Positions 6,590-13,078 of a stretch of DNA of 13,078 nucleotides are shown here, one piece after another (position 1 is the first letter of the stretch; each line of letters opens with the position of its first letter). The notes under the pieces are model-generated. The model saw only the letters and a program-made list of their open reading frames with translations. It was not told where the DNA came from and did not search any database. The translations under genes were made by a program, and so were the position numbers. The stretch is from contig CALDGV010000676.1 of the NCBI GenBank assembly GCA_937941745.1, forward strand, positions 1-13,078, read 5' to 3'. The stretch is from an uncultured Prosthecobacter sp. Lineage in GTDB: Bacteria > Verrucomicrobiota > Verrucomicrobiia > Verrucomicrobiales > Verrucomicrobiaceae.

Positions 6590-7483
6590 ATGGCCCAACT
6601 GAGCTCCATCCTCGAAGCCGAAGACATCACGAGTCTGCAGAATCTGCAGCTCTTCGCCCGCACCGTGGTCGAGGGTTTCACCACCGGGCATCACGCCTCG
6701 CCCCACAAGGGGTTCAGCGTCGAATTTCGCCAGCACCGCCCTTATGTGCAGGGAGATGACATCCGCCGCCTGGACTGGAAGATCTTTGGCAGGGCGGACC
6801 GCTTCTACATCCGCGAGTATGACGAGGAGACCAACCTCCGTGCCACCGTCGTGCTCGATGCCAGCGGCAGCATGGACTACCGCGGGCAGAAGGGGGTCTG
6901 GAAGTTTGACTATGCCCGCAAGCTTGCCGCCGCGCTCTCCTACCTGCTCATGAGCCAGCAGGATGCCGTGGGGCTTGTCACCTTCGATTTCAAGGTGCGC
7001 GAATTCATCCCCAACCGCACCCGCATCACCCATCTGCATCATTTGCTGGAGACCATGATCGCGACCAAGCCGGGAAAAGAGACCTCGCTGGCCCCGGTCT
7101 TGGAATCGCTGGCCCAGCGACTGAAGCGGCGCGGGCTCGTCATTCTCATCAGCGACTTCTTTGACGACCCCGCCGCCATCCTCAAGGCCATCGGCGTGCT
7201 CCGTAAACAAGGTCATGAGATCATCGCTCTCCAGCTCTGGGACCGCGACGAACTCGAGTTTCCCTTCGGCCAATGGGCGCGCTTCGAGAATTTGGAGAAA
7301 GACGATGATTTCCTCCTCCTGGATCCTGCCACCATCCGCCTCCGCTACCTGGAGGTGCAACGTGTTTTCCAGGATCAGTTGAAGGAAGGCTTCCGCAAGC
7401 ATCAGGTCGATTACCTGTCCCTCCCCACGGATGAACCGCACTCCGCTGCCCTGCGGAGTTATCTGGCCCTGAGAATGCGATGA
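6590..7483 (+). CDS. DUF58 domain protein with VWA fold
   Basis: This 297-residue soluble protein shows the DUF58 signature: GFSVEFRQHRPYVQGDDIRR at 41-60, LDWKIFGRADRFYIREYDEE at 61-80, then a VWA fold. The metal site is intact: DASGSM at 90-95, Thr165 in GKETSLAP and Asp189 in ILISDFFDD. No membrane helix is present, unlike the longer DUF58 proteins. In known MoxR systems the DUF58 protein is a cytosolic partner of the ATPase. A TTG at 6542 would add 16 residues of low similarity; the ATG at 6590 fits the family start and has a weak purine stretch (GAAGAAAG) before it. Its stop overlaps the next start as ATGA, so the two are probably made in fixed ratio. Confidence 0.93.
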   Translation: MAQLSSILEAEDITSLQNLQLFARTVVEGFTTGHHASPHKGFSVEFRQHRPYVQGDDIRRLDWKIFGRADRFYIREYDEETNLRATVVLDASGSMDYRGQKGVWKFDYARKLAAALSYLLMSQQDAVGLVTFDFKVREFIPNRTRITHLHHLLETMIATKPGKETSLAPVLESLAQRLKRRGLVILISDFFDDPAAILKAIGVLRKQGHEIIALQLWDRDELEFPFGQWARFENLEKDDDFLLLDPATIRLRYLEVQRVFQDQLKEGFRKHQVDYLSLPTDEPHSAALRSYLALRMR

Positions 7484-9612
7484 CCTTCCTCAATACCATT
7501 CTCCTCTGGGGTGCTGCGGCTTTTCTCATTCCGCTGCTGATCCATCTGCTGAACAAGCGGAAGGTTGTCACGGTACGCTGGGGGGCGATGCACCTGCTTC
7601 AAGAGGTGATCCGTCAGCGGAAGCGGAAGTGGAAGGTTGAGCAGTGGCTGCTGCTGGCGGCGCGCATCGCGATCCCGATCGTGATGGCGCTGTGCCTGGC
7701 CCGGCCGGTGCTGACCGCACTCCGCGCTTTTGGCCTGGGTAAAACCTCGCTGGTGATGCTGCTGGATGACTCCTTCTCCATGAGGGCACCCTCTGCGGGT
7801 GGTTCACCCGCCGATCGTGCCCGTCAGGATCTGGCGCAGATGCTTGAAGCACAGCCGAAGGGTAGTGATGTGCAGGTGGTGCTGGCCGGCGGTGATGCGC
7901 GTCGGTTGTTCGATCAACCCACGACCGCGCTGGATGTCATCCCCAGGCAGCTCGCTGAAATGCCTGCCCAGGCCGGGCCTGTGAAGGTCAATGATGCCGT
8001 TCAAACTGCCGCAGCAGCGCTCTCCAAAGCCTCCAATGGAGCTCGTGAACTTGCCATCGTGTCAGACTTCCAGGCCAGCGACTGGCAGGGGGTCGCAGAT
8101 GGAGCCGCACTGCCCGCCCTGGAGGCTCTGCTCAAGCAGGAGCCAAAGCCTCAGGTGACTTTCTACCGTCTTGCCAGCGACCTGACCGAAAACCTCAGCA
8201 TCGCCAGCGCAGATCTCTCGGCCCTCGTCGTGGCTGAAAAGCAGCCAGTCGGCCTGCGAGTCCGGATTCAGAACCACGGCAAACGCCCCTGGCAGGATGT
8301 GGCGGTGCATCTGGAGGCTGATGGAGCCCGGCTGCGCACCTCGCGTGTGAGCCTGCCGCCAGAAGGCGAATCCGTCATCGCCTTCACCCATGCCTTCGAC
8401 ACGGTGGGCGATCATTCGCTCGCCGTGCGCATCGAGGGAGACAGCTTCCCGGACGACAATGCCTTCTACTCTGTCATCCAGGTGCGCAATCAGCTGAACG
8501 TTTTGCTGGTTGATGGCGACCCGAGTGATGAACCGCTGGGTGGTGCGGCCGACTTTCTGGAGCTGGCGCTGACTCCTTATCAGGCTGCTGAGAATGCCAC
8601 GCTCAAAGACCTCATTCGCATCACCAAGATCGATGCTCGTCGTTTCCGGGATGATGATTTGAAGGGCAAGGAGGTCGTCGTCCTCGCTGATGTGGAGCGC
8701 ATTCGCAGCAACCTGTCAGCGCTGGAGAAGTTTGTGAAGGCAGGTGGAGGCCTCATTGTGTTTGCCGGACCACACTCCGATGTGGACTGGTACAACCGTG
8801 ATTTTTTCCGCAAAGGTGAAGGGCTCTTCCCAACTTCGGTGAAAGGCCTGCAACGATCCGCCAGCAGTGCCGCGCCTGCTCGCATCCTGCAGCAGCGCCT
8901 CACCCATCCGGCCACCATTTACTTCAATGATGCCCGTGGTGGCCGCCTCCAGGAGGCTGAATTCCAGAGCTGGTGGGAGTTTGAGGCCAGTGCAGGTGCC
9001 AAACCGATCCTCCAGCTTGATCGTGGCATGCCGTTGTTCATCGAGAAGGCGCACGAGCGCGGCCGGGTCATCGCAGCTGCCACCACCGCCGACGCGGAAT
9101 GGTCGAACCTGCCCCTGCAGCCGTTCTTTGTGCCTCTGATGCAGCGATTGGTCACCTATCTCGCGACGCAAAGCACACTCAGCGCCTGGGACCGCGTTGG
9201 GGAGCCACTGCGCGTGGTGATGGGCAGGGAGCGAGTTGGTGTGGAGTACACCCTGCGTGATCCCACGGGTCAGGCCGAAGCGTTAAAAGTCCGCCCCGAT
9301 GCCGACAAGGCCATCTTGGAATCCAAACCCATTGCCGCGCCTGGCATCTACAAGCTCACGCAAGGCACTGAAACCCGCCTGCTGGCCTACAATCTGGACC
9401 CGGATGAATCGAACCTCGCTCCCTTGCCTGCGGACAAGGTTCAGGCCATCGCCGAGCGTCACCAAGCCTCATTTGTGGACAGCCTCGACTCCTGGCAGAA
9501 GCTCGACCGCACCCGTCGTCATGGCAGCGAGCTCTGGCAGCCTTTTCTGATGGCGCTGCTCGGCCTGCTCTTTTTGGAGGTGCTGCTCCAGCAGCGCATC
9601 GCCAAAGGATGA
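7480..9612 (+). CDS. BatA-like membrane protein with VWA and inactive glutamine-amidotransferase-like domains
   Basis: This 710-residue protein begins with the BatA/aerotolerance N-terminal region: a membrane helix at about 7-25, a strongly basic loop (KRK at 26-28, RQRKRKWK at 45-52) and a second helix at about 56-78. A VWA fold follows with DDSFS at 96-100 and Asp in IVSDFQASD, then a CARDB-like beta domain (about 246-310). A class I glutamine-amidotransferase-like fold spans about 339-450 (NVLLVDGDPSD; FVKAGGGLIVFAGPHSD). Next come a segment with FFVPLMQRLVTYLA, a beta domain and a closing membrane helix at about 685-705. The only cysteine I see is Cys72 in the second helix, so the amidotransferase fold cannot use a cysteine nucleophile. 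The usual metal-site threonine is not evident (KVNDAV where T-x-L is expected). The basic loop should be cytosolic, placing the large domains in the periplasm. Confidence 0.85.
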   Translation: MTFLNTILLWGAAAFLIPLLIHLLNKRKVVTVRWGAMHLLQEVIRQRKRKWKVEQWLLLAARIAIPIVMALCLARPVLTALRAFGLGKTSLVMLLDDSFSMRAPSAGGSPADRARQDLAQMLEAQPKGSDVQVVLAGGDARRLFDQPTTALDVIPRQLAEMPAQAGPVKVNDAVQTAAAALSKASNGARELAIVSDFQASDWQGVADGAALPALEALLKQEPKPQVTFYRLASDLTENLSIASADLSALVVAEKQPVGLRVRIQNHGKRPWQDVAVHLEADGARLRTSRVSLPPEGESVIAFTHAFDTVGDHSLAVRIEGDSFPDDNAFYSVIQVRNQLNVLLVDGDPSDEPLGGAADFLELALTPYQAAENATLKDLIRITKIDARRFRDDDLKGKEVVVLADVERIRSNLSALEKFVKAGGGLIVFAGPHSDVDWYNRDFFRKGEGLFPTSVKGLQRSASSAAPARILQQRLTHPATIYFNDARGGRLQEAEFQSWWEFEASAGAKPILQLDRGMPLFIEKAHERGRVIAAATTADAEWSNLPLQPFFVPLMQRLVTYLATQSTLSAWDRVGEPLRVVMGRERVGVEYTLRDPTGQAEALKVRPDADKAILESKPIAAPGIYKLTQGTETRLLAYNLDPDESNLAPLPADKVQAIAERHQASFVDSLDSWQKLDRTRRHGSELWQPFLMALLGLLFLEVLLQQRIAKG

Positions 9613-9677
9613 ACCGCCTCCCGTGCCGATTTAAGCCAGCCCTGAGATTCTGATCATCTTGTAAACAACAGCTTCGC

Positions 9678-11990
9678 ATGACTCCCACCACCGAAACCAC
9701 GCTCCGCTTTGCCGGTGACTACCCTGTCATCGGAGTGTGGCTGGCTGCGTTTGGTCTGGCTGCGTTGATGTGGTGGCTTTACCAGCGTGAACTGAGGCAT
9801 CAGAGCGGGCGTTTTGCCTGGGTGCCTGCTGCGTGCCGTTCACTGGCGGTCTTCCTCCTGGTGCTGGCGCTCTCAGGGCCCGTTTTACGGCGCGAAACCA
9901 TCCAGCGTCAGCTTGGCCGGGTGGTGATTGCGGTGGATGCTTCGGCGAGCATGAAACTCGAGGATGAATCTGCTGCGGATGCAAAGGCTGCCTCTTCAGA
10001 ATCCCGCCTCAGTCGGGCTGAAAAGATCCTGCTCGGAGGAGCCACGCCGCTGGTGAAAAAACTCACAGACACCCAGGATGTGGAGCTGGTGCTGCTTCGA
10101 GGCCAGCAGGCGCAGCGGTCATGGTGGCACCGTCAGCAGGGCAAGGATGTTTCGGGTGAGATGCCCGTCACGTTCCAGACCCAGGCGGATGCGCCGATCA
10201 CGAACCTCGATGCCACGCTCCGTGATGCCCTGGGCCCCGCATCGCCAGGCACTGCCCTGGTGCTGTTTTCGGATGGTCAGCATAACGGACCTGGGTCGCC
10301 CGAGGAGTTTGCCACGGCCATGAAGCAGGCAAATACACCGGTCTTCACCGTCGGCTTCGGCACTGAAGTGCCTCCACCAGATCTCAGCGTGCTCAATGTG
10401 ATCACCGCGGAGTCGGTTTTCAGTGAAGAAAGCCTTCAGGGCCGGGTGGTGGTGCAAGATTCGCTGCCCACGGGCACTCCAGCGCAGGTGCGCGTGAGCA
10501 GTGGCGGCAAGCTGCTCTGGCAGCAGGATTTCACTGGTGAAGGCAAGGGAGAGCGACGTTTTGACTTCAGTTTTCCCGTCAGAGACCTGCCTCCACCTCC
10601 GTCGGCTGAGCGAGATAAAACACTGCGGCTGCTCAATGTGCAGGTGGCCGTGCAGGGAGAGCGCTCAAGCATCGAAAAGACACGCGCCAACAACAGCCGG
10701 GAAGTGGCGCTGCACCTGCTGACAAAGAAGCGCAAGGTGCTCATCCTGGATGGACGTCCGCGCTGGGAAACGCGCTACATCCACAACCACTTTGACCGGG
10801 ACGAGCGCTGGGAGGTGAAGCTGGTTTTTGATGATTATGCTGCCAAACCTGAAGAGGGTGCGATTCAAAAGGGCTTCCCCAGGAGCCGCGAAGAGCTGCT
10901 GACCTACGATCTCGTGCTGCTGGGTGACGTGTCAGTCGAGCGGTTCGGCGCCGCACAGGCGGACTGGTTGGTGGAGTTTGTTGAAAAACGCGGTGGTGGC
11001 TTGATCCTGATTGATGGTGCTCGTGGAGGCCTCAAGTCATGGTCAAAAGGAAGGCCTGCCACGCTGATTCCGGCAGCCTGGAAGCCCAATGCCGCGCCGG
11101 CAAAGAGCTACACCTGGCAGCTGACCAGCGATGGAGAGCGACAGACCGGCCTGCGACTGAGTGACAGTCCCAGCGCAAACGCCAGCCTCTGGCCCACACT
11201 TCCTGAAATGCGCTGGGCTGCAGAGGTGGAGTCTCTGCCTGGGGCGCAGGTGCTTGCTGAACTGAAAAATGGCAGCAGCGGCATTCCGGCAATCATTTTT
11301 CGGCAGGTTGGAGCTGGCGCGGTGCTCTACCTCGCCAGCGATGATCTCTGGCGCTGGCGCTATCAGGTTGCCGATCTTTACCACCAGCGCCTTTGGATGC
11401 AGATTGCCGCCTGGATTGCCGCCCCGCCTTTTCAAGCCGAGGACAAGGTGCTTTCCATCGGCACGGACCGTCTGCGCTACACCCCGGGGGAGCAGAGTGA
11501 GATTCGGGTGCGTGTGCGTGACGCCCAGGGCGGACTCGTAAACAATGCGGAACCTCGTGCCTTCGTGCTGCTGGATGGCAAAGAGGTTGCGACACTTCAA
11601 CTGGAGCCTGATCCAACTCATTTTGGCATCTACCGCGCCCAGACGCCTCCCCTGAAGGCGGGTGCCTACGAAATTGCTGTGGCTGAGAGCTCCTCTGCTC
11701 CGCGTGCCGACCTGCGTCTGAGCCTGCGTGTTGCCGATGCGGGCAACCCCGAATGGGCGACTCTGACCATGAACAGGCCGCTGCTCGAAGCGATGGCCAA
11801 TGCCAGCGGTGGACGCTTTCTGCGTGAGGAGCAGGCCGCTACCGAACTGCCCAACCTCCTTCAGGCCATTGACCGCAAGCAGGTGACCGTGGAGGAGACG
11901 CTGCTCTGGTCCAGTTGGTGGTGGTTTGGAGCCGTGATCGTGCTTCTGACCGCCGAATGGCTCATGAGAAAGGCGCTGAAGCTGGTTTGA
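9678..11990 (+). CDS. Large membrane-anchored VWA protein with glutamine-amidotransferase-like domain
   Basis: This 770-residue protein repeats the plan of its upstream neighbour. It has two N-terminal helices (about 16-36 and 52-70) with a basic loop between, then a VWA fold with DASAS at 87-91, a threonine in PITNLDATL and Asp in LFSDGQHN, so the metal site looks intact. A beta domain starts near 230. An amidotransferase-like fold runs from about 352 to 450 (KVLILDGRPRWETRYI; VEKRGGGLILIDGARGG), followed by a segment ending QRLWMQIAAWIA, a bacterial Ig-like beta domain (about 590-690) and a last helix at about 745-763. Only one cysteine (Cys53, in a helix) is present, so no amidotransferase catalysis is expected. 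Family members are common beside MoxR and DUF58 in Planctomycetes and Verrucomicrobia. The gene follows after 65 bases and has no Shine-Dalgarno. Role in an envelope complex is inferred. Confidence 0.85.
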   Translation: MTPTTETTLRFAGDYPVIGVWLAAFGLAALMWWLYQRELRHQSGRFAWVPAACRSLAVFLLVLALSGPVLRRETIQRQLGRVVIAVDASASMKLEDESAADAKAASSESRLSRAEKILLGGATPLVKKLTDTQDVELVLLRGQQAQRSWWHRQQGKDVSGEMPVTFQTQADAPITNLDATLRDALGPASPGTALVLFSDGQHNGPGSPEEFATAMKQANTPVFTVGFGTEVPPPDLSVLNVITAESVFSEESLQGRVVVQDSLPTGTPAQVRVSSGGKLLWQQDFTGEGKGERRFDFSFPVRDLPPPPSAERDKTLRLLNVQVAVQGERSSIEKTRANNSREVALHLLTKKRKVLILDGRPRWETRYIHNHFDRDERWEVKLVFDDYAAKPEEGAIQKGFPRSREELLTYDLVLLGDVSVERFGAAQADWLVEFVEKRGGGLILIDGARGGLKSWSKGRPATLIPAAWKPNAAPAKSYTWQLTSDGERQTGLRLSDSPSANASLWPTLPEMRWAAEVESLPGAQVLAELKNGSSGIPAIIFRQVGAGAVLYLASDDLWRWRYQVADLYHQRLWMQIAAWIAAPPFQAEDKVLSIGTDRLRYTPGEQSEIRVRVRDAQGGLVNNAEPRAFVLLDGKEVATLQLEPDPTHFGIYRAQTPPLKAGAYEIAVAESSSAPRADLRLSLRVADAGNPEWATLTMNRPLLEAMANASGGRFLREEQAATELPNLLQAIDRKQVTVEETLLWSSWWWFGAVIVLLTAEWLMRKALKLV

Positions 11991-12000
11991 ATGTGCGCGG

Positions 12001-12055
12001 TGCGTCACTTTTCCGTGCTTGCGTCAGCCTGAAATCCTGGAACTCTCGGTGACGC
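12001..12055. repeat. Three copies of TGCGTCA/TGACGC upstream of the acyltransferase gene
   Basis: TGCGTCA occurs at 12001-12007 and 12020-12026 as a direct repeat with 19-base start-to-start spacing. GTGACGC at 12049-12055 is the inverted match of GCGTCAC at 12002-12008. They fall in the 84-base gap before the acyltransferase start, so they could be regulator half-sites. No factor is recognised and chance is possible. Confidence 0.25.
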
Positions 12056-12074
12056 TCCGGCGTAACACCAGCCC

Positions 12075-13078
12075 ATGATTTTTGATCTCCGTGAACAGCT
12101 TCGTTCCCCGTTGCAGCGCGCCTTGTACAGCGTCGTCGGGCCTGTCGTGGAAAAAGTCATGGGACTGAAAGGGTTTGATGGTCATTATCAGTCGGCCCAT
12201 GAGCACTATTTGACCCTGCCGCCGGAAGAAAGAACATGCGAAGCCTTCTTTGCGGCGGTGGTGAGGTCCGTGGGTGCCAGATGGGAGGCCGATGAACCGC
12301 TGGACTTCGATTTTCCGAAGAAAGGGCCGCTGGTTGTCGTCGCCAATCACCCTTTTGGCCTCCTGGATCCCTGCGTTTTGGCCAGCTACATCGGCAAATA
12401 CCGCCGGGATGTGAAGGTGATGACCAATTCTCTCCTCGGAATCATGCCCGAGGTGCGTGAGCACGGCGTGATGGTGAATCCCTTTGGAGGCAATGAAGCC
12501 GCACGAGAGAATCTGGCAGGCATGAAGTCCGCCCTCCTTCACCTGAAAAAAGGCGGGGCCCTGATCATCTTCCCCTCTGGTGAAGTCTCCGCCTACAAGC
12601 CGGGGAAGGGGATTGAGGAGGCTCCATGGACGGCGCATGTCGGTTCCCTGGTCCGCCGGACCCAGGCTGCCGTGCTGCCTGTTTTCTTTCCAGGTGCCAA
12701 CAGCACGCTGTTTCAGGCGGCGGGAATCATTCATCCAAGGCTCCGCACCAGCCTGCTGCTCCGTGAGTTCTGTCAGCAGCAGGGCGCAGATGTCGAGATG
12801 CTGGTGGGTTCTGTCATTCCGTTTGGGAAGCTGCGGAAATTTGAAGATGACGAAGCGCTGACCAAATACCTGCGGCTGCACACCCTGGTGCTGGCTGAAC
12901 GCAAGAGGATTGCCCGGCAGGCAGAAGAACTCCCAGCATTCAACGAAGACATCGCCATCCAGCGTGCCGCCAGCCAGAAGGAGCGCATTCTCCGTGAGGT
13001 CGAGGCGCTGCGCGATGGTGGCAAATGCCTCGTCAGCCAGGGGGGGCTCAGTGTTTATTCAGCTCATTCCCATGAGAT
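12075..13078 (+). CDS. PlsC-type acyltransferase, probably OlsF/COG3176-like bifunctional enzyme, N-terminal part
   Basis: The first 334 codons are present; the gene runs off the right edge. The PlsC domain has VVVANHPFGLLDP with His92 and Asp98, a spacing of five residues rather than the H-x4-D of ordinary PlsC enzymes, as in the hemolysin-like family. FPSGEVS lies at 166-172. PVFFPGANSTLFQAAG and a HP-x-LRT-x-LL-x-REF segment follow; these are typical of the COG3176 / OlsF group. OlsF makes ornithine lipids: a GNAT domain N-acylates ornithine and a PlsC domain adds the second chain. The last residues (CLVSQGGLSVYSAHSHE) resemble the opening strand of the GNAT part, with the PlsC half first. 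The ATG at 12075 has no Shine-Dalgarno. The membrane-lipid acylation role is well supported; ornithine-lipid specificity is inferred. The gene lies 84 bases after the VWA operon and may have its own promoter. Confidence 0.8.
   Translation, partial: MIFDLREQLRSPLQRALYSVVGPVVEKVMGLKGFDGHYQSAHEHYLTLPPEERTCEAFFAAVVRSVGARWEADEPLDFDFPKKGPLVVVANHPFGLLDPCVLASYIGKYRRDVKVMTNSLLGIMPEVREHGVMVNPFGGNEAARENLAGMKSALLHLKKGGALIIFPSGEVSAYKPGKGIEEAPWTAHVGSLVRRTQAAVLPVFFPGANSTLFQAAGIIHPRLRTSLLLREFCQQQGADVEMLVGSVIPFGKLRKFEDDEALTKYLRLHTLVLAERKRIARQAEELPAFNEDIAIQRAASQKERILREVEALRDGGKCLVSQGGLSVYSAHSHE

Noticed and set aside
6524..7441. Long open frame (305 codons) antisense to the DUF58 gene
   Set aside because: It mirrors the codon phase of a well-identified DUF58 gene in GC-rich DNA and its translation shows no family motif.
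11043..12008. Open frame of 321 codons antisense to the 770-residue VWA gene
   Set aside because: Its translation is low in recognisable motifs and the sense strand has a clear domain structure; a composition effect explains it.
12024..12881. Open frame of 285 codons antisense to the acyltransferase gene
   Set aside because: The sense strand has intact PlsC motifs; the antisense product resembles nothing I know.

Overview
The window is GC-rich and coding-dense, with no gap between genes longer than about 210 bases. It looks chromosomal, from a Gram-negative bacterium, most likely of the Planctomycetes-Verrucomicrobia group (Prosthecobacter or Verrucomicrobium-like; inferred, moderate confidence). 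The reasons are a XylR-type regulator (periplasmic-binding-like sensor plus AraC helix-turn-helix), a MoxR / DUF58 / double large VWA membrane protein operon of the kind common in that group, and almost no Shine-Dalgarno sequences in front of the start codons. I see no mobile element, CRISPR array, tRNA or rRNA.

Positions 1-2498 (minus strand) read as one run. A RluA-family pseudouridine synthase comes first, then three small membrane proteins whose order and type match the E. coli yqjD-yqjE-yqjK cluster. Last is the N-terminal part of a PilT-like retraction ATPase, cut by the window edge. The last three genes overlap each other, which suggests translational coupling. Divergent from the synthase (2559-2957, plus) lies a small GGQ-motif release-factor-like protein with a basic tail, a probable ribosome-rescue factor.

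Positions 3002-5296 (minus strand) hold pdxJ and acpS, with a 4-base overlap, followed 7 bases later by a XylR-family regulator gene. The regulator is interrupted by two in-frame stop codons at the junction between its sensor and DNA-binding halves. The pattern looks like two compensating indels beside an A7 tract.

Positions 5505-11990 (plus strand) form the main block: MoxR AAA+ ATPase, soluble DUF58/VWA protein, 710-residue BatA-like VWA protein and 770-residue VWA protein. The two large proteins share one architecture: two N-terminal membrane helices, VWA, beta domain, cysteine-free glutamine-amidotransferase-like domain, beta domain and a C-terminal helix. Charge distribution puts their large domains in the periplasm and MoxR plus DUF58 in the cytosol. 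This is the most interesting system in the window; its substrate is unknown.

Positions 12075-13078 (plus strand) carry the first 334 codons of a PlsC-type acyltransferase that resembles the bifunctional OlsF / COG3176 family of ornithine-lipid enzymes. The window ends just as its second, GNAT-like domain would begin.
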